Shown: positions 29,301-34,739 of the stretch, piece by piece | Position numbering within the stretch: the stretch's first letter is position 1 | How the letters are laid out: each line of letters starts with the position of its first letter | DNA from: DASXHD01 sp038239005 | GTDB lineage: Bacteria > Myxococcota_A > Polyangia > Polyangiales > Polyangiaceae | Length of the DNA: 64,000 nucleotides | Reading direction: 5' to 3' | NCBI GenBank assembly: GCA_038239005.1 | Contig: JBBSFE010000020.1 | Span: 1 to 64,000 of the forward strand | Notes under the pieces: generated by a model | Told to the model about the DNA's origin: nothing | Seen by the model: only the letters and a program-made list of their open reading frames with translations | The model's database searches: none | Translations under genes and position numbers: made by a program

Positions 29301-31642
29301 GCGAGAAGAAGAAAGCACTCACGACGCTGCGCTCGGCGCTCGAGCGTGTTCCGGAGCACGGCGCGAGCCGCGAGGTGCTCGAAGGGCTGCTCAGCGACGA
29401 CGATTTGTGGCAGGACGCATTCGAAGCGCTCGAATGGGTGTATCGCGCTCTCGGCAAGAGCGAAGATCTCGCGAAGCTCTACGAGCGTCGCGTGGGTCGC
29501 GCGCAAGACACTCGCGAGCGCAATCGCAGCCGGCTCGACCTCGCACGCGTCCTCGACGAGCAAGCGCACGATGCAGCGCGCGCACAGCGCGTCGTCGAAC
29601 AGGCGATCGGCGACGACGCATCCGATCCAGACGCGCTCGCAGAGCTGGAACGGCTCGCGGGGGTGACGGGGCAATGGAAAGAAGCCGCTGACGCGCTCGC
29701 TGGATCGCTGAAGAAAGCGGTCGATTTGCCCGCGCAGGCACGCACCGAGCTTTGGGTGCGCGCGGCGGGCTGGCACAAGGACAAGACACAAGACGCTCGC
29801 GGCGCCGAAGAAGCATTCACCGAAGCGCGCAAGCTCGATCCAGAGAACACCGAAGTGCTGCGCGCGCTCGAGGAGCTCCAACGTGCACCCGGGCGCGAAC
29901 ACGAGCTCGTGGAAACGCTTCGTGCGCGCGCCAAGCTCGAAGTCGACCTCGGCGACAAGCGCACACTCCTTCGCGAGGCCAAGAGCATCGCGGAGGGCAC
30001 GCTCGCCGATGCCGCTCTCGCGGAAGCCGTACTGCGCGATCTTCTCGCAGAGGACGAAGGCGATCTTTGGGCGCTCGAAGAGCTCGGTCGTTTGCGCGAG
30101 CAAGCCGGCGCGTGGCCTGACGTCGTCGATCTTTTGCTCCGCCGCGCTGAGCTCGAAGCCGACGGCAAAACCATCGCCGATTTGCGTCACCGTGCAGCGC
30201 GCGTCGCGCGCGAGCACATGAAGGACGACGCACGCGCCATCTCTCTCTACGAAGAGCTCTTCGAGGCCGACACACAAGACGCCGAAGCCTCAGCCGCACT
30301 TCGCGAGCTCTACGCAGCAGCGGGCAAACGCCGCGAGCTCGTGAAGCTTCTCGGCACGCTCGTCGACACATCGGACACCGAAGAGACTCGTTCGACGCTT
30401 CGCATCGAGCTCGCAAAGCTTCAAGACGCCATGGGCGATGCGGCCGCGGCGATCGACACGCTTCGTTCCGTGCTCGAAGAAAATCGCGGGAACGCCGCGG
30501 CCGTCGTCGCACTTTCGGAGCTGCTCGAAAAGGGCGGCAAAGACGAAGAGCTCGCCGAGCTCCTTCACGGGCAAATCGATGCCGCCAAAGACCGCGGCGA
30601 CAGCCCAACCGAGCTCTCGCTTCAAGTGAGGCTCGGCGAAGTGTACGAAACGCGCCTGCGCGATGCGGCAAAGGCGCTCTCGACGTTCGAAGCCGTGCTC
30701 GAGCGCGATCCCGCGCACCACGCGGGTCTCGAAGCAGTTGCGCGGCTTGCCGAAGGACGTTCGTCGTGGGATCGCGCCGCAAGCGCGCTCGAGCGTCTCG
30801 TCGCCACGGAAACGGACGCGGCAGCCGGCGTCACGCTCTCACAGCGACTCGCCAATGCGCGCGAGAAGCTCGGCGACGACGCAGGCATCGAGAGCGCACT
30901 CGGTGCGGCGCTTCGCTTCGACTCCGCCAACGCAGAAGTGCGCGATCGACTGCGCGCGCTCTACGAAAAGAACAAGAAGTGGAGCGAGCTCGCGGCCTTC
31001 CTCGCCGAAGATGCAACGCTCTTGGAGTCTACCGGAAGCGCGGCTCCTCCAGCGGTCGTGAAGCTGCTTCGTCGCGCGGCGGACATCCACACGAAAGAAC
31101 GGCAGCTCCCCGCTGATGCGGTGCCGCTCCTCGAACGCGCAGCTGGCCTCGCCCCGCAAGATCGCGAGCTACTTCTCGCACTCTGCGACGCCTATAGCGC
31201 CGCCGATCGCGCACAGAGCGCCGCCGAGGTGCTCGAACGCATCATTGCGTCGTTTGGTGGCAAGCGCACCAAAGAGCTCGGGCTCTATCACCACCGCCTC
31301 GGCCGCGCGCTTGCGGGTCTCGGCGACAAGCCCGGCGCGCTCGCTCAGTACGATCTCGCCTTCAAGGTCGACCCGGGCGCCGTGCCGGTGCTTCGCGATC
31401 TCAGCTTGCTCTCGATGGACACCGGAGACTTCGATCGCGCGCAGAAAACTTTCCGCGCGCTCCTCTTGCAGAAGCTCGACCCGAGCGCCGGCATCACCAA
31501 GGGCGAAGTGTTCTTCTACCTTGGCGAGATCAGCATGAAGCTCGGGGACAAGCCCAAGGCGATCCAAATGCTCGAACGCGCACTCGAAAACGAGCCGACC
31601 CTCGCGCGCGCCAAGACACGCCTCGCCGAGTGGAAGGGTTGA
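20357..31642 (+). CDS. Giant TPR-repeat protein (3761 residues)
   Basis: One uninterrupted 11.3-kb gene for a 3761-residue protein made almost wholly of helical repeats. A unit of about 71-75 residues recurs: a Leu-Tyr pair, a few residues, Trp-x-x-Leu-x-x-Leu-Leu, an Arg-rich helix, then Leu-x-x-Ala-x-x-Ala-Tyr-x-x-Leu-x-x-x-Pro. Each unit is two TPR-like hairpins. Length divided by period gives about 50 units. I see no signal peptide, membrane helix, catalytic domain or Cys motif. The C-terminus ends in ordinary TPRs (KLGDKPKAIQMLERAL). Repeats are diverged at DNA level, arguing for an old expansion. The ATG at 20357 is the first start in frame; the ribosome-binding site is weak. It is monocistronic. 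A long solenoid scaffold is the natural inference; partners are unknown. Confidence 0.9.
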   Translation: MTANSIRNALGLLQDDPDHEQAYLDLKEALGTGTPDGMSPEDARSLLASARQAHEARREPDAVASLLELEVLLAQGNGSELDLLRELARVADEDLFDDTRAEEVYGRVLALAPGDETVEEALERTRAMRAKWNDLVAKYVDEAKSATEPRIKASFLVSAAETAYRYGRAAVGSEKGAKKRLAALQNETITRLEEALEVEPKNKRAGALLERIYRESSRWEDLAKLLEVVSTEATSKDDKAAGFLRLARVLTKKIKSPQRALAAYERVIDLSPGQPEATSFLVDFFTEHEMWDHLVSLYDEVLSTAARHGQQDIGMILQIAMVNWKMRNKPEAAEPYFDRLRKAEPAHPGMLAFFRETLTARNDLAKLTHILTDAQRALPEGAARTQLAAEVAKLSEEGANATKAIEQWRALLRQDANNTQARDSLKRLYKQTGAHAALADLLRGEIERAPAGDVEARLPLLREIADIYRDQAKNDSALLAALTQISQLAPDDADAVRDLVRVYDSMGRVRELLGAQTRLAELETEPTVKAEIHRQVARRWMEQFSNVQNATDAYEKLLESEPNDAEAIGKLKELYTKRRAFKPLYDLLEREAKALEEGAARREIWIEMAKLAAERLDKGQDALKLYRQILDEDSSATAALDALEKQAERDKDFATVADALERRILLVSGGASDDASKLGVLQKLGAIYAERLNDHESAMKTWRRVLELSPGHAKALRVLRDSYLGAGDYEGLTKLFAQSNDWEGLAEVLSSAADRAGDSAAKVELSYRAADVYEKQLAEPERAFRAYERVLAVRPDDERAAQALIPLYEKEEKWARLPALYEVLFSHAADDDAKLEILAKLIHVTSTSLQDRAAAFRHAQRAYEIAPTRDDAVAELEKAAGAAQQWQPFVTALEARLTGKGVSGDEERALQSKIAETYAAHLGRVDEAVTAYRKIVEDNASDDAAVATLDKILRAQDRREDLRWLYDLRVGRANTAQKVELLSEWATLEEEAMGAPEKAVELHRRILEIVPKHGRSLRALARLLQTTGSVDEAVAMLERDRDEREGKDRAAIELEIAKLQLSLKKPADALAAVKRALDEIPGDSQAIAVLEELLVVPESRARAAALLEAHYENVAEHDKQAHVIEVLIATAASKGDRIARYDKLIGVHETLGATEAAFDVAKRAAEEFPAELSLWDRLGVLANRTQRTQAFVDALVFAVPPEGESNLPVAVDTDLSERIATLYDEMLGEVANATPYLERVLARDPANERAFARLKQILTSQEAWAELEALYERSVAAADTARQTDLLAEAALVAEEITGDSNKATRYYERILEIEPHHERATRALDGLYAGSQSWAKLAALLVSRLDAAIGDEVVTLRSRLGTLYATRLDDFKQALDHLEVVLQADPHHKDARDLVEQCLTRPELRQRSAAVLETVYVAVDQPRELVRVLDVRLEDPNLDNAARADLLRRIAELRDDRLNEDVTAFDAYAKLVPLAPDDEHARGRLLEIARRIGAHEQAAEVLLAAAKVAQAPQPKGEILMGVAKIFEDLLDNAARAESVYREVLDLDRADAALALPAAKALERIYASGGRAKELAEVLRAQVELEEDGDQRRTIWGRLGEIHENALDDANGAIAAWRARVADDPADDQALSALDRLYARTEQWAPLVEVLRTRERAANDRDERKELMTRLAVTLAARMGDAAEAIMAYRAIVDDFGAEHAVLAPLAELYEKSSRFEDLAETLESDLALAEQQDDKLALFTRLGRVRKDKLEDIAGALEAHRQALMLDPGHAPSRAALEAMLDIETARRDAAEVLRPLYEADGEQKKLLRVLDIEAELADGPSERLTILSQAMMVAEQSIGDPDAAFTYASRGLREAVAEPELPQWIERAERLGAAANKTAAFVALMREVAPNILDEQQQLDTLVKIAELSRDKLSDDAAAREYFEKALQIRADDRRVLESLEKLYEAAGGAALLDVVRRRVEVADSDDERKALLYKQAGLSEKDGDTRGAIETYEHILDLALEANAIHALERLYAAAERWDDLVALYERQIGANPSDDAKATLHHSLGRVATEHLSDHDRAFGEYEAALKLDPQHAATVASLEALMQDHAHAARAAEMLESVYLAKLDWRRVMGTLDARLAVSQDPDERRQLLRRLAKLHEEQEENYGAALETASKLLAEDVTDESTWAELERLARVANAEGRLADIFAAELAKVTADEPATAHLARRTGELYETQKQSARALEFYRRAYAFAPDEADSGVFEAIDRLLRESNKPQERVSLYREALEYRDDPALRLTTLHTIALLEEAELGNDDAAIQTYQQALDLDESDLHSLEALSRLYARRERYTDLADLLRRRAEQAALPDDEARFRYDLGKLLEKLDDSAAALEEYHQVVELLPPGSGNAASASAVHALEAMMSNDTHKARIIDILRPIYERADDWSHLVQVNGERMALATDASEKVAILRETAQLWEQRGNDRNKAFDATRLAFVLDPDDGGTREDLDRLAEITKRYDDLAETYESGIEGASDLGQRELLSVLGKLHDERRDDPRRALDAYERLFKLDETDPTPLDRMDELATILSDWAALVRVLARKGELQNDDEERASTWRRIGETKRDMLDDAPGAIEAYERSLELEPSNAWTLDNLIPLYEAKDDAAHLVDLYRKRIELTGDDDADMKFQLLLDAAQRYEKGLDDRREAITLLGDALAVRPGDPEVMQRLDRLYTAERMWPELLDNLRLQAAEAADDAARHTLRKRIAALLAKELEDFEKALDAYREVLEGGADDDAIAAVRDIGESREELRAEAADVLEPVLRAAGKHQPLADVLEMRLRAQTDGVDRARTLRAIAEVAEAHLGDGRRAQDALHRALAEDPSDATLHVEIERIAQALGNDGWARYAEALAERAGAIFDATVTTDLFVRLGKVSEEKLHDDARAAKAYAQAAEHAGDSLEILASLDRLYSRLGDSRSLADVLDRRVAVVAEPSEQAELTFRLACLELKEFGEKKKALTTLRSALERVPEHGASREVLEGLLSDDDLWQDAFEALEWVYRALGKSEDLAKLYERRVGRAQDTRERNRSRLDLARVLDEQAHDAARAQRVVEQAIGDDASDPDALAELERLAGVTGQWKEAADALAGSLKKAVDLPAQARTELWVRAAGWHKDKTQDARGAEEAFTEARKLDPENTEVLRALEELQRAPGREHELVETLRARAKLEVDLGDKRTLLREAKSIAEGTLADAALAEAVLRDLLAEDEGDLWALEELGRLREQAGAWPDVVDLLLRRAELEADGKTIADLRHRAARVAREHMKDDARAISLYEELFEADTQDAEASAALRELYAAAGKRRELVKLLGTLVDTSDTEETRSTLRIELAKLQDAMGDAAAAIDTLRSVLEENRGNAAAVVALSELLEKGGKDEELAELLHGQIDAAKDRGDSPTELSLQVRLGEVYETRLRDAAKALSTFEAVLERDPAHHAGLEAVARLAEGRSSWDRAASALERLVATETDAAAGVTLSQRLANAREKLGDDAGIESALGAALRFDSANAEVRDRLRALYEKNKKWSELAAFLAEDATLLESTGSAAPPAVVKLLRRAADIHTKERQLPADAVPLLERAAGLAPQDRELLLALCDAYSAADRAQSAAEVLERIIASFGGKRTKELGLYHHRLGRALAGLGDKPGALAQYDLAFKVDPGAVPVLRDLSLLSMDTGDFDRAQKTFRALLLQKLDPSAGITKGEVFFYLGEISMKLGDKPKAIQMLERALENEPTLARAKTRLAEWKG

Positions 31643-31845
31643 GACGTGATGCGGATGTCACTTGAATCGATCGAGTCTTGCCGCGACGTCGTCGACCAGC
31701 GGCAGCGCGACATGCGCGGCCGGGCCGCCAAGTGTTCGAGCCAAGATGCGCTGGCGGCAGAAACGTGGCGGCTTGCGCCTTCTGTGACCATCCACGCGCC
31801 GGCCCCGCCGGTTTCGTCGCGCTGCCGCCCGTCGATCACAAACAC
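31643..31845. other. Gap between giant TPR gene and DUF374 gene
   Basis: About 200 bases. The downstream frame is open back to an ATG at 31678, but the Arg/Pro-rich translation does not resemble the family N-terminus. I see no tRNA, terminator or repeat here. It may hold the promoter of the following pair of genes. Confidence 0.4.
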
Positions 31846-32481
31846 GTGGCAAGACGGTCAACTCAACTGAGCTTTGGACTAGGCATCATCCTCGCGTGGA
31901 TAGCCCGCGCGTGGATTGCAACGCTGCGTGTGCGTGTTCACGGTGGCGGCACGATCGACGGGGCACGTGATCACTCGTGCGTGCTCGCGTTTTTTCACGG
32001 AACGCAGCTCATGATGCACGGGCTCTCGAGATCACGACGCACGTGTGTGCTCGTGAGCCACTCGCGCGATGGCGACATGCAAGCGGCCGCGCTTTCGTCG
32101 CTCGGTTTCGAGGTCGTGCGCGGCTCGTCGTCGCGCGGCGGAGCGCGTGCGCTGGCGTCGCTCGTGCGAAAGCTTCGGCAGCCGCGGACGGACGCCGTGT
32201 TCGCGGTCGACGGGCCACGCGGCCCGTATGGTGTGGTGAAGCCGGGCGCTCTTCTCGCCGCAAAGCGAGCGGGTGCGTGCGTCGTCCCGGCGGGTGCGGC
32301 GGCGCGCCGAAGTGTCGTGCTCGATCGGGCTTGGGATCGCTTCGTCTTGCCGTGGCCGTTCACGCGCGTCGACATCGTGCTGGGTCCTCCCGTGGATCCC
32401 GTGGGTGGCGGGGCGGAGCTCGCGCGCGCAATTGCAGAATGCAACCAATTGGCTCTCACGTTTTGTGAGGCGCGCGTGTGA
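31846..32481 (+). CDS. DUF374 lysophospholipid-acyltransferase-like protein
   Basis: About 211 residues from the GTG at 31846 (an ATG at 31678 gives 267, but its extra N-terminus looks non-coding). Family features: a hydrophobic N-terminal segment (LGIILAWIARAWIATLRVRV), AFFHGTQLMM (the HG site, equivalent to the acyltransferase H-x4-D region), LVSHSRDGDMQAAALSSLGF, VRGSSSRGGARAL and VDGPRGPYGVVKPG. The DUF374 family is related to LpxL-type acyltransferases and is thought to act on lipid A or phospholipids at the inner membrane. The stop codon overlaps the next gene's GTG start by four bases. Start uncertain, family confident. Confidence 0.85.
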   Translation: MARRSTQLSFGLGIILAWIARAWIATLRVRVHGGGTIDGARDHSCVLAFFHGTQLMMHGLSRSRRTCVLVSHSRDGDMQAAALSSLGFEVVRGSSSRGGARALASLVRKLRQPRTDAVFAVDGPRGPYGVVKPGALLAAKRAGACVVPAGAAARRSVVLDRAWDRFVLPWPFTRVDIVLGPPVDPVGGGAELARAIAECNQLALTFCEARV

Positions 32482-33212
32482 AGCGTTTCGCGCTCCTCGA
32501 CGGAAAGCCCGCCGATGCGTTGCCGCTGGACCCCGGCGTGCTCCTCGGCGATTCGGTGTTCGAGACGATGCGCGCGTACGCCGGCAAGCCGTTCGAAGAG
32601 GGCGCTCACCTCGCGCGCCTCGCGCGCTCCGCCAAATGGGCTCGCATCGACACTCCGCGCGATACGCTCGCCGAAGAAGCTTCGCTCGCGGCGAAGGCGA
32701 TCGGGAACGCCGCGGTGCGAGTTTTCTTGTTTCGCTCGCATCGGCTCGTCACGGCCGAACCGATCGACATCGACCCGAAAATCTACGAACAAGGCATTCG
32801 CGTGTGCGTTCTTCCCGACGCCGACTACGGAACGCCCGAGACTGCGCACGCGAAGTACGCACGCTACTTGCCGCGGCTGCTCGCGCGCAAGGAAGCGCTC
32901 GAGCGTGGCTTCGACGACGCGCTTCTGTGCGACGGAGAAGGCCGCATCGTGTCCGCCGCAACGGCGAGCGTCTTCGCGCTCATCGACGGCGTGCTCGTGT
33001 CGGCGAGCGTGCTCGACAGCATCACACGCGGCGTCGTCCTGCGCATCGCCGAAGGCATGAATCTAACGACAGCGAGCACACCGATCCATCTCGACCGCGC
33101 AAGCGAAGTTTTCCTCGCGTCGAGCTTGCGCGAGCTCGTGCCCATCGGCGCGGCCGGCAAAATCACACGCGATCTCCACGCGGCGTACCGCGCGCTCACT
33201 TCACGGCGATAG
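32478..33212 (+). CDS. Class IV aminotransferase (PLP fold type IV)
   Basis: A 244-residue enzyme of the branched-chain aminotransferase / D-amino-acid transaminase / aminodeoxychorismate lyase family. The N-terminus has DPGVLLGDSVFETMRAYAGKPF (the DRGxxxGDGVFET-like motif), the HLARLARSA element, a candidate PLP lysine in HAKYARYLPRLLARKEA, FDDALLCDGEGRIVSAATASVFALIDG, and SITRGVVLRIA near the phosphate-binding site. Which reaction it catalyses cannot be decided. The short size and absence of other branched-chain genes leave pabC-like lyase activity possible. Its GTG overlaps the DUF374 stop by four bases, and its last 17 bases overlap the convergent ridA gene. Confidence 0.87.
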   Translation: MKRFALLDGKPADALPLDPGVLLGDSVFETMRAYAGKPFEEGAHLARLARSAKWARIDTPRDTLAEEASLAAKAIGNAAVRVFLFRSHRLVTAEPIDIDPKIYEQGIRVCVLPDADYGTPETAHAKYARYLPRLLARKEALERGFDDALLCDGEGRIVSAATASVFALIDGVLVSASVLDSITRGVVLRIAEGMNLTTASTPIHLDRASEVFLASSLRELVPIGAAGKITRDLHAAYRALTSRR

Positions 33213-33570
33213 CGTCGATCTCGACGCGCGCGCCTTTCGGAAGCGCGCTCACTTGTACCGTGGCGCGGGCAGGGAAGGTGCCGGAGAAGCGTTTGGCGTA
33301 GGTCTCGTTCACGGTTGGAAAGTCCGCCATCTCGAGCAGGTAGATCGTCGTCCGTACGACGTGCTCGAACCCGAGCCCCGCTTCGCGAAGGACGGCGGCC
33401 ATGTTGTCGAGGACGCGGTCCGTCTCTTTCGCGATGGTCCCGACGACCATCTCGCCCGATCGCGGATCGAGCGGGATTTGCCCGCTCAAGAACAACATGT
33501 TGCCGGCGCGCACGGCCTGGGAATATGGGCCGATGGCCTTCGGTGCGTCGATGCTCGTAATGGCTTCCAT
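33196..33570 (-). CDS. ridA: RidA/YjgF reactive-intermediate deaminase
   Basis: A 124-residue protein, the family's standard length. It hydrolyses reactive enamine/imine intermediates formed by PLP enzymes such as threonine dehydratase. Motifs: the N-terminal APKAIGPYSQAV, MLFLSGQIPLDPRSG and the C-terminal PARATVQVSALPKGARVEIDAIA with the conserved Arg. The ATG at 33570 is supported by a strong ribosome-binding site (gaggagattcg just upstream). It is the last gene of the etfB-to-ridA run, 14 bases after recR. It converges on an aminotransferase gene, an intriguing but possibly chance neighbour for an imine deaminase. Confidence 0.95.
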   Translation of the reverse strand: MEAITSIDAPKAIGPYSQAVRAGNMLFLSGQIPLDPRSGEMVVGTIAKETDRVLDNMAAVLREAGLGFEHVVRTTIYLLEMADFPTVNETYAKRFSGTFPARATVQVSALPKGARVEIDAIAVK

Positions 33571-33584
33571 TCGAATCTCCTCGG

Positions 33585-34193
33585 TTAGAGTTTCTGTCGG
33601 CCCGAGAGTGCGCGGGCCATCGTGATGGGGTCGGCGAATTCGAGATCGCCTCCGTGAGGAACACCGCTCGCGATCCGCGACACGGCCACGCCGAGCGGTT
33701 CGAGCTCGCGTTTGAGAAGAAGCGCCGTTGCTTCGCCATCGACGCTCGGTGGTGTTGCAACGATCACTTCGCGAACGTGGTCTTCGCGAATTCGCTCGGC
33801 GAGCTTGGGCAGCGGGAGCTCGTCGGGCCCCACGCCTTCGAGCGGCGAGAGCAAGCGCCCGAGCACGAAGTAGCGACCACGCATCGAGCCGGCGCGCTCG
33901 ATCGCGAGCAAATCGGTGACGCGCGCAACGACGCAAAGAATCGCGCTATCGCGTTTGTTGTCGTCACAGATCGTGCAGACGATGGGCCCCACATGGCCAG
34001 GCTCGATCTCGGCGACGTTGCCGCAGCGATCGCATGGCTTCAAAAAATCGCGCAACACGACGAGCTCCGCGCCGAGCTCGCGCGCGATGGCTTCGTCGGC
34101 GGTGAGGAGAAACAAGAGATACCGCTGCGCCGTCTTCTCGCCGACGCCCGGAAGCTTCGCAAGCCAATCGATGACGCGTTTCGTTCGTGACAC
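33585..34193 (-). CDS. recR: Recombination mediator RecR
   Basis: A 202-residue RecR of normal length, part of RecFOR, which loads RecA at gaps. Features in order: helix-hairpin-helix KLPGVGEKTAQRYLLFLL, a zinc finger (CDRCGN and CTICDD), a Toprim domain, and the GVPHGGDLEFADPITMARAL C-terminus that matches the conserved RecR ending. It starts with GTG at 34193, 27 bases downstream of ybaB. The dnaX-ybaB-recR order is a widely conserved bacterial cluster, which supports both assignments. Confidence 0.95.
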   Translation of the reverse strand: MSRTKRVIDWLAKLPGVGEKTAQRYLLFLLTADEAIARELGAELVVLRDFLKPCDRCGNVAEIEPGHVGPIVCTICDDNKRDSAILCVVARVTDLLAIERAGSMRGRYFVLGRLLSPLEGVGPDELPLPKLAERIREDHVREVIVATPPSVDGEATALLLKRELEPLGVAVSRIASGVPHGGDLEFADPITMARALSGRQKL

Positions 34194-34220
34194 CAGCTCA
34201 AAGTCCCGCTTTCAAATCTG

Positions 34221-34538
34221 CTACACGCCGGGGATCTTCACGCCGCCAGTGATCTTGTCGACCTCGGCTTCCATCGCTTTGTCGGCTTGCTCGACTGCGG
34301 CGTTGATGGCCGCGCATGCGCCGTCGAGTGCGAGGTCGATGCCTTCGTTCTTCAAAAACTCCGGGTCGATCTCGATGCGCACGACTTTGCGCGCGTACGT
34401 CACGGTGGCTTTCACTTTGTCGCCGACGGCGCCTGCGACGATTTCCTTGTCGCCCACGGCCTTCTTGGCTTCTTCGATCTTGCGCTGCATGCGCGCGGCT
34501 TGGCGCATCAGCTCATTCATTCCGCCACGAAAATTCAC
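34221..34538 (-). CDS. ybaB: YbaB/EbfC nucleoid-associated protein
   Basis: A 105-residue DNA-binding protein of the YbaB/EbfC family, with the RGGMNELMRQAARMQRKIEEAKKA N-terminal helix, a beta sheet (KVKATVTYARKVVRIEIDPEFL) and a C-terminal helix. The start is a GTG at 34538 with a GGAGG site about 8 bases upstream. Both this site and the start codon lie in the last copy of the tandem repeat described separately, so the gene appears to be read by coupling from the preceding micro-ORF (GTGA overlap) and, originally, from dnaX. Confidence 0.93.
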   Translation of the reverse strand: MNFRGGMNELMRQAARMQRKIEEAKKAVGDKEIVAGAVGDKVKATVTYARKVVRIEIDPEFLKNEGIDLALDGACAAINAAVEQADKAMEAEVDKITGGVKIPGV

Positions 34539-34612
34539 GACCTGCCCTCCGCTGTTCCAGCGTCGGTTGTTCGCGTCGTTCGCTCGACCCTTCGGTTCGA
34601 CCTCGGATTCAC
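34535..34612 (-). CDS. Putative 25-codon coupled micro-ORF 3
   Basis: GTG at 34612 with the same RBS. Its TGA at 34537-34535 overlaps the GTG start of ybaB (GTGA), so ribosomes ending here could reinitiate on ybaB. The encoded peptide matches micro-ORF 2. Confidence 0.35.
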   Translation of the reverse strand: MNPRSNRRVERTTRTTDAGTAEGRS

Positions 34613-34686
34613 GACCTGCCCTCCGCTGTTCCAGCGTCGGTTGTTCGCGTCGTTCGCTCGACCCTTCGGTTCGACCTCGGATTCAC
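34609..34686 (-). CDS. Putative 25-codon coupled micro-ORF 2
   Basis: GTG at 34686 is preceded by ggagggcaggtc, and the TGA overlaps the GTG of micro-ORF 3. The 25-residue Arg/Thr-rich peptide begins MNPRSNRRVERTT and matches micro-ORF 3, because both are copies of the same 74-bp unit. Confidence 0.35.
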   Translation of the reverse strand: MNPRSNRRVERTTRTTDAGTAEGRS

Positions 34687-34739
34687 GACCTGCCCTCCGC
34701 TGTTCCAGCGTCGGTTGTTCGGTTCGACCTCGGATTCAT
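34683..34739 (-). CDS. Putative 18-codon coupled micro-ORF 1
   Basis: ATG at 34739 overlaps the dnaX stop as ATGA, and 18 codons later the TGA overlaps the next GTG. The peptide starts MNPRSNR and is Arg/Thr-rich. It arises from the short repeat copy. It may be only a coupling device rather than a functional peptide. Confidence 0.35.
   Translation of the reverse strand: MNPRSNRTTDAGTAEGRS

Larger units (their letters stand above)
34533..34733 (-). repeat. Tandem repeat carrying a ribosome-binding site and start codon (74, 74 and 53 bp)
   Basis: Three head-to-tail copies occupy the space between the dnaX stop and ybaB: 34533-34606, 34607-34680 and 34681-34733. The first two are 74 bp and read as identical; the third lacks 21 bp. 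Read on the minus strand each unit ends ggagggcaggtc followed by GTGAAT, that is, an RBS plus start codon. Each unit therefore opens a short frame whose TGA overlaps the next GTG. The dnaX-proximal copy starts instead with ATG overlapping the dnaX stop (ATGA). Confidence 0.9.

Noticed and set aside
20471..30277. Several long minus-strand frames (up to 903 codons) opposite the giant TPR gene
   Set aside because: The TPR frame shows regular hairpins over its whole length. The antisense frames have no domains and follow the inverted codon bias expected of shadows.
20357..31642. Regular repeats in the TPR gene as a possible CRISPR or satellite array
   Set aside because: The period is a protein-level ~72-residue unit with diverged DNA; there is no short identical repeat with unique spacers.
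31678..31845. N-terminal extension of the DUF374 protein from the ATG at 31678
   Set aside because: The added Arg/Pro-rich residues do not match the family, and the membrane segment starts after the GTG at 31846.
34533..34733. Tandem repeat as a CRISPR array
   Set aside because: Only three copies, 74-bp units without spacers, and each unit contains a ribosome-binding site and start codon.
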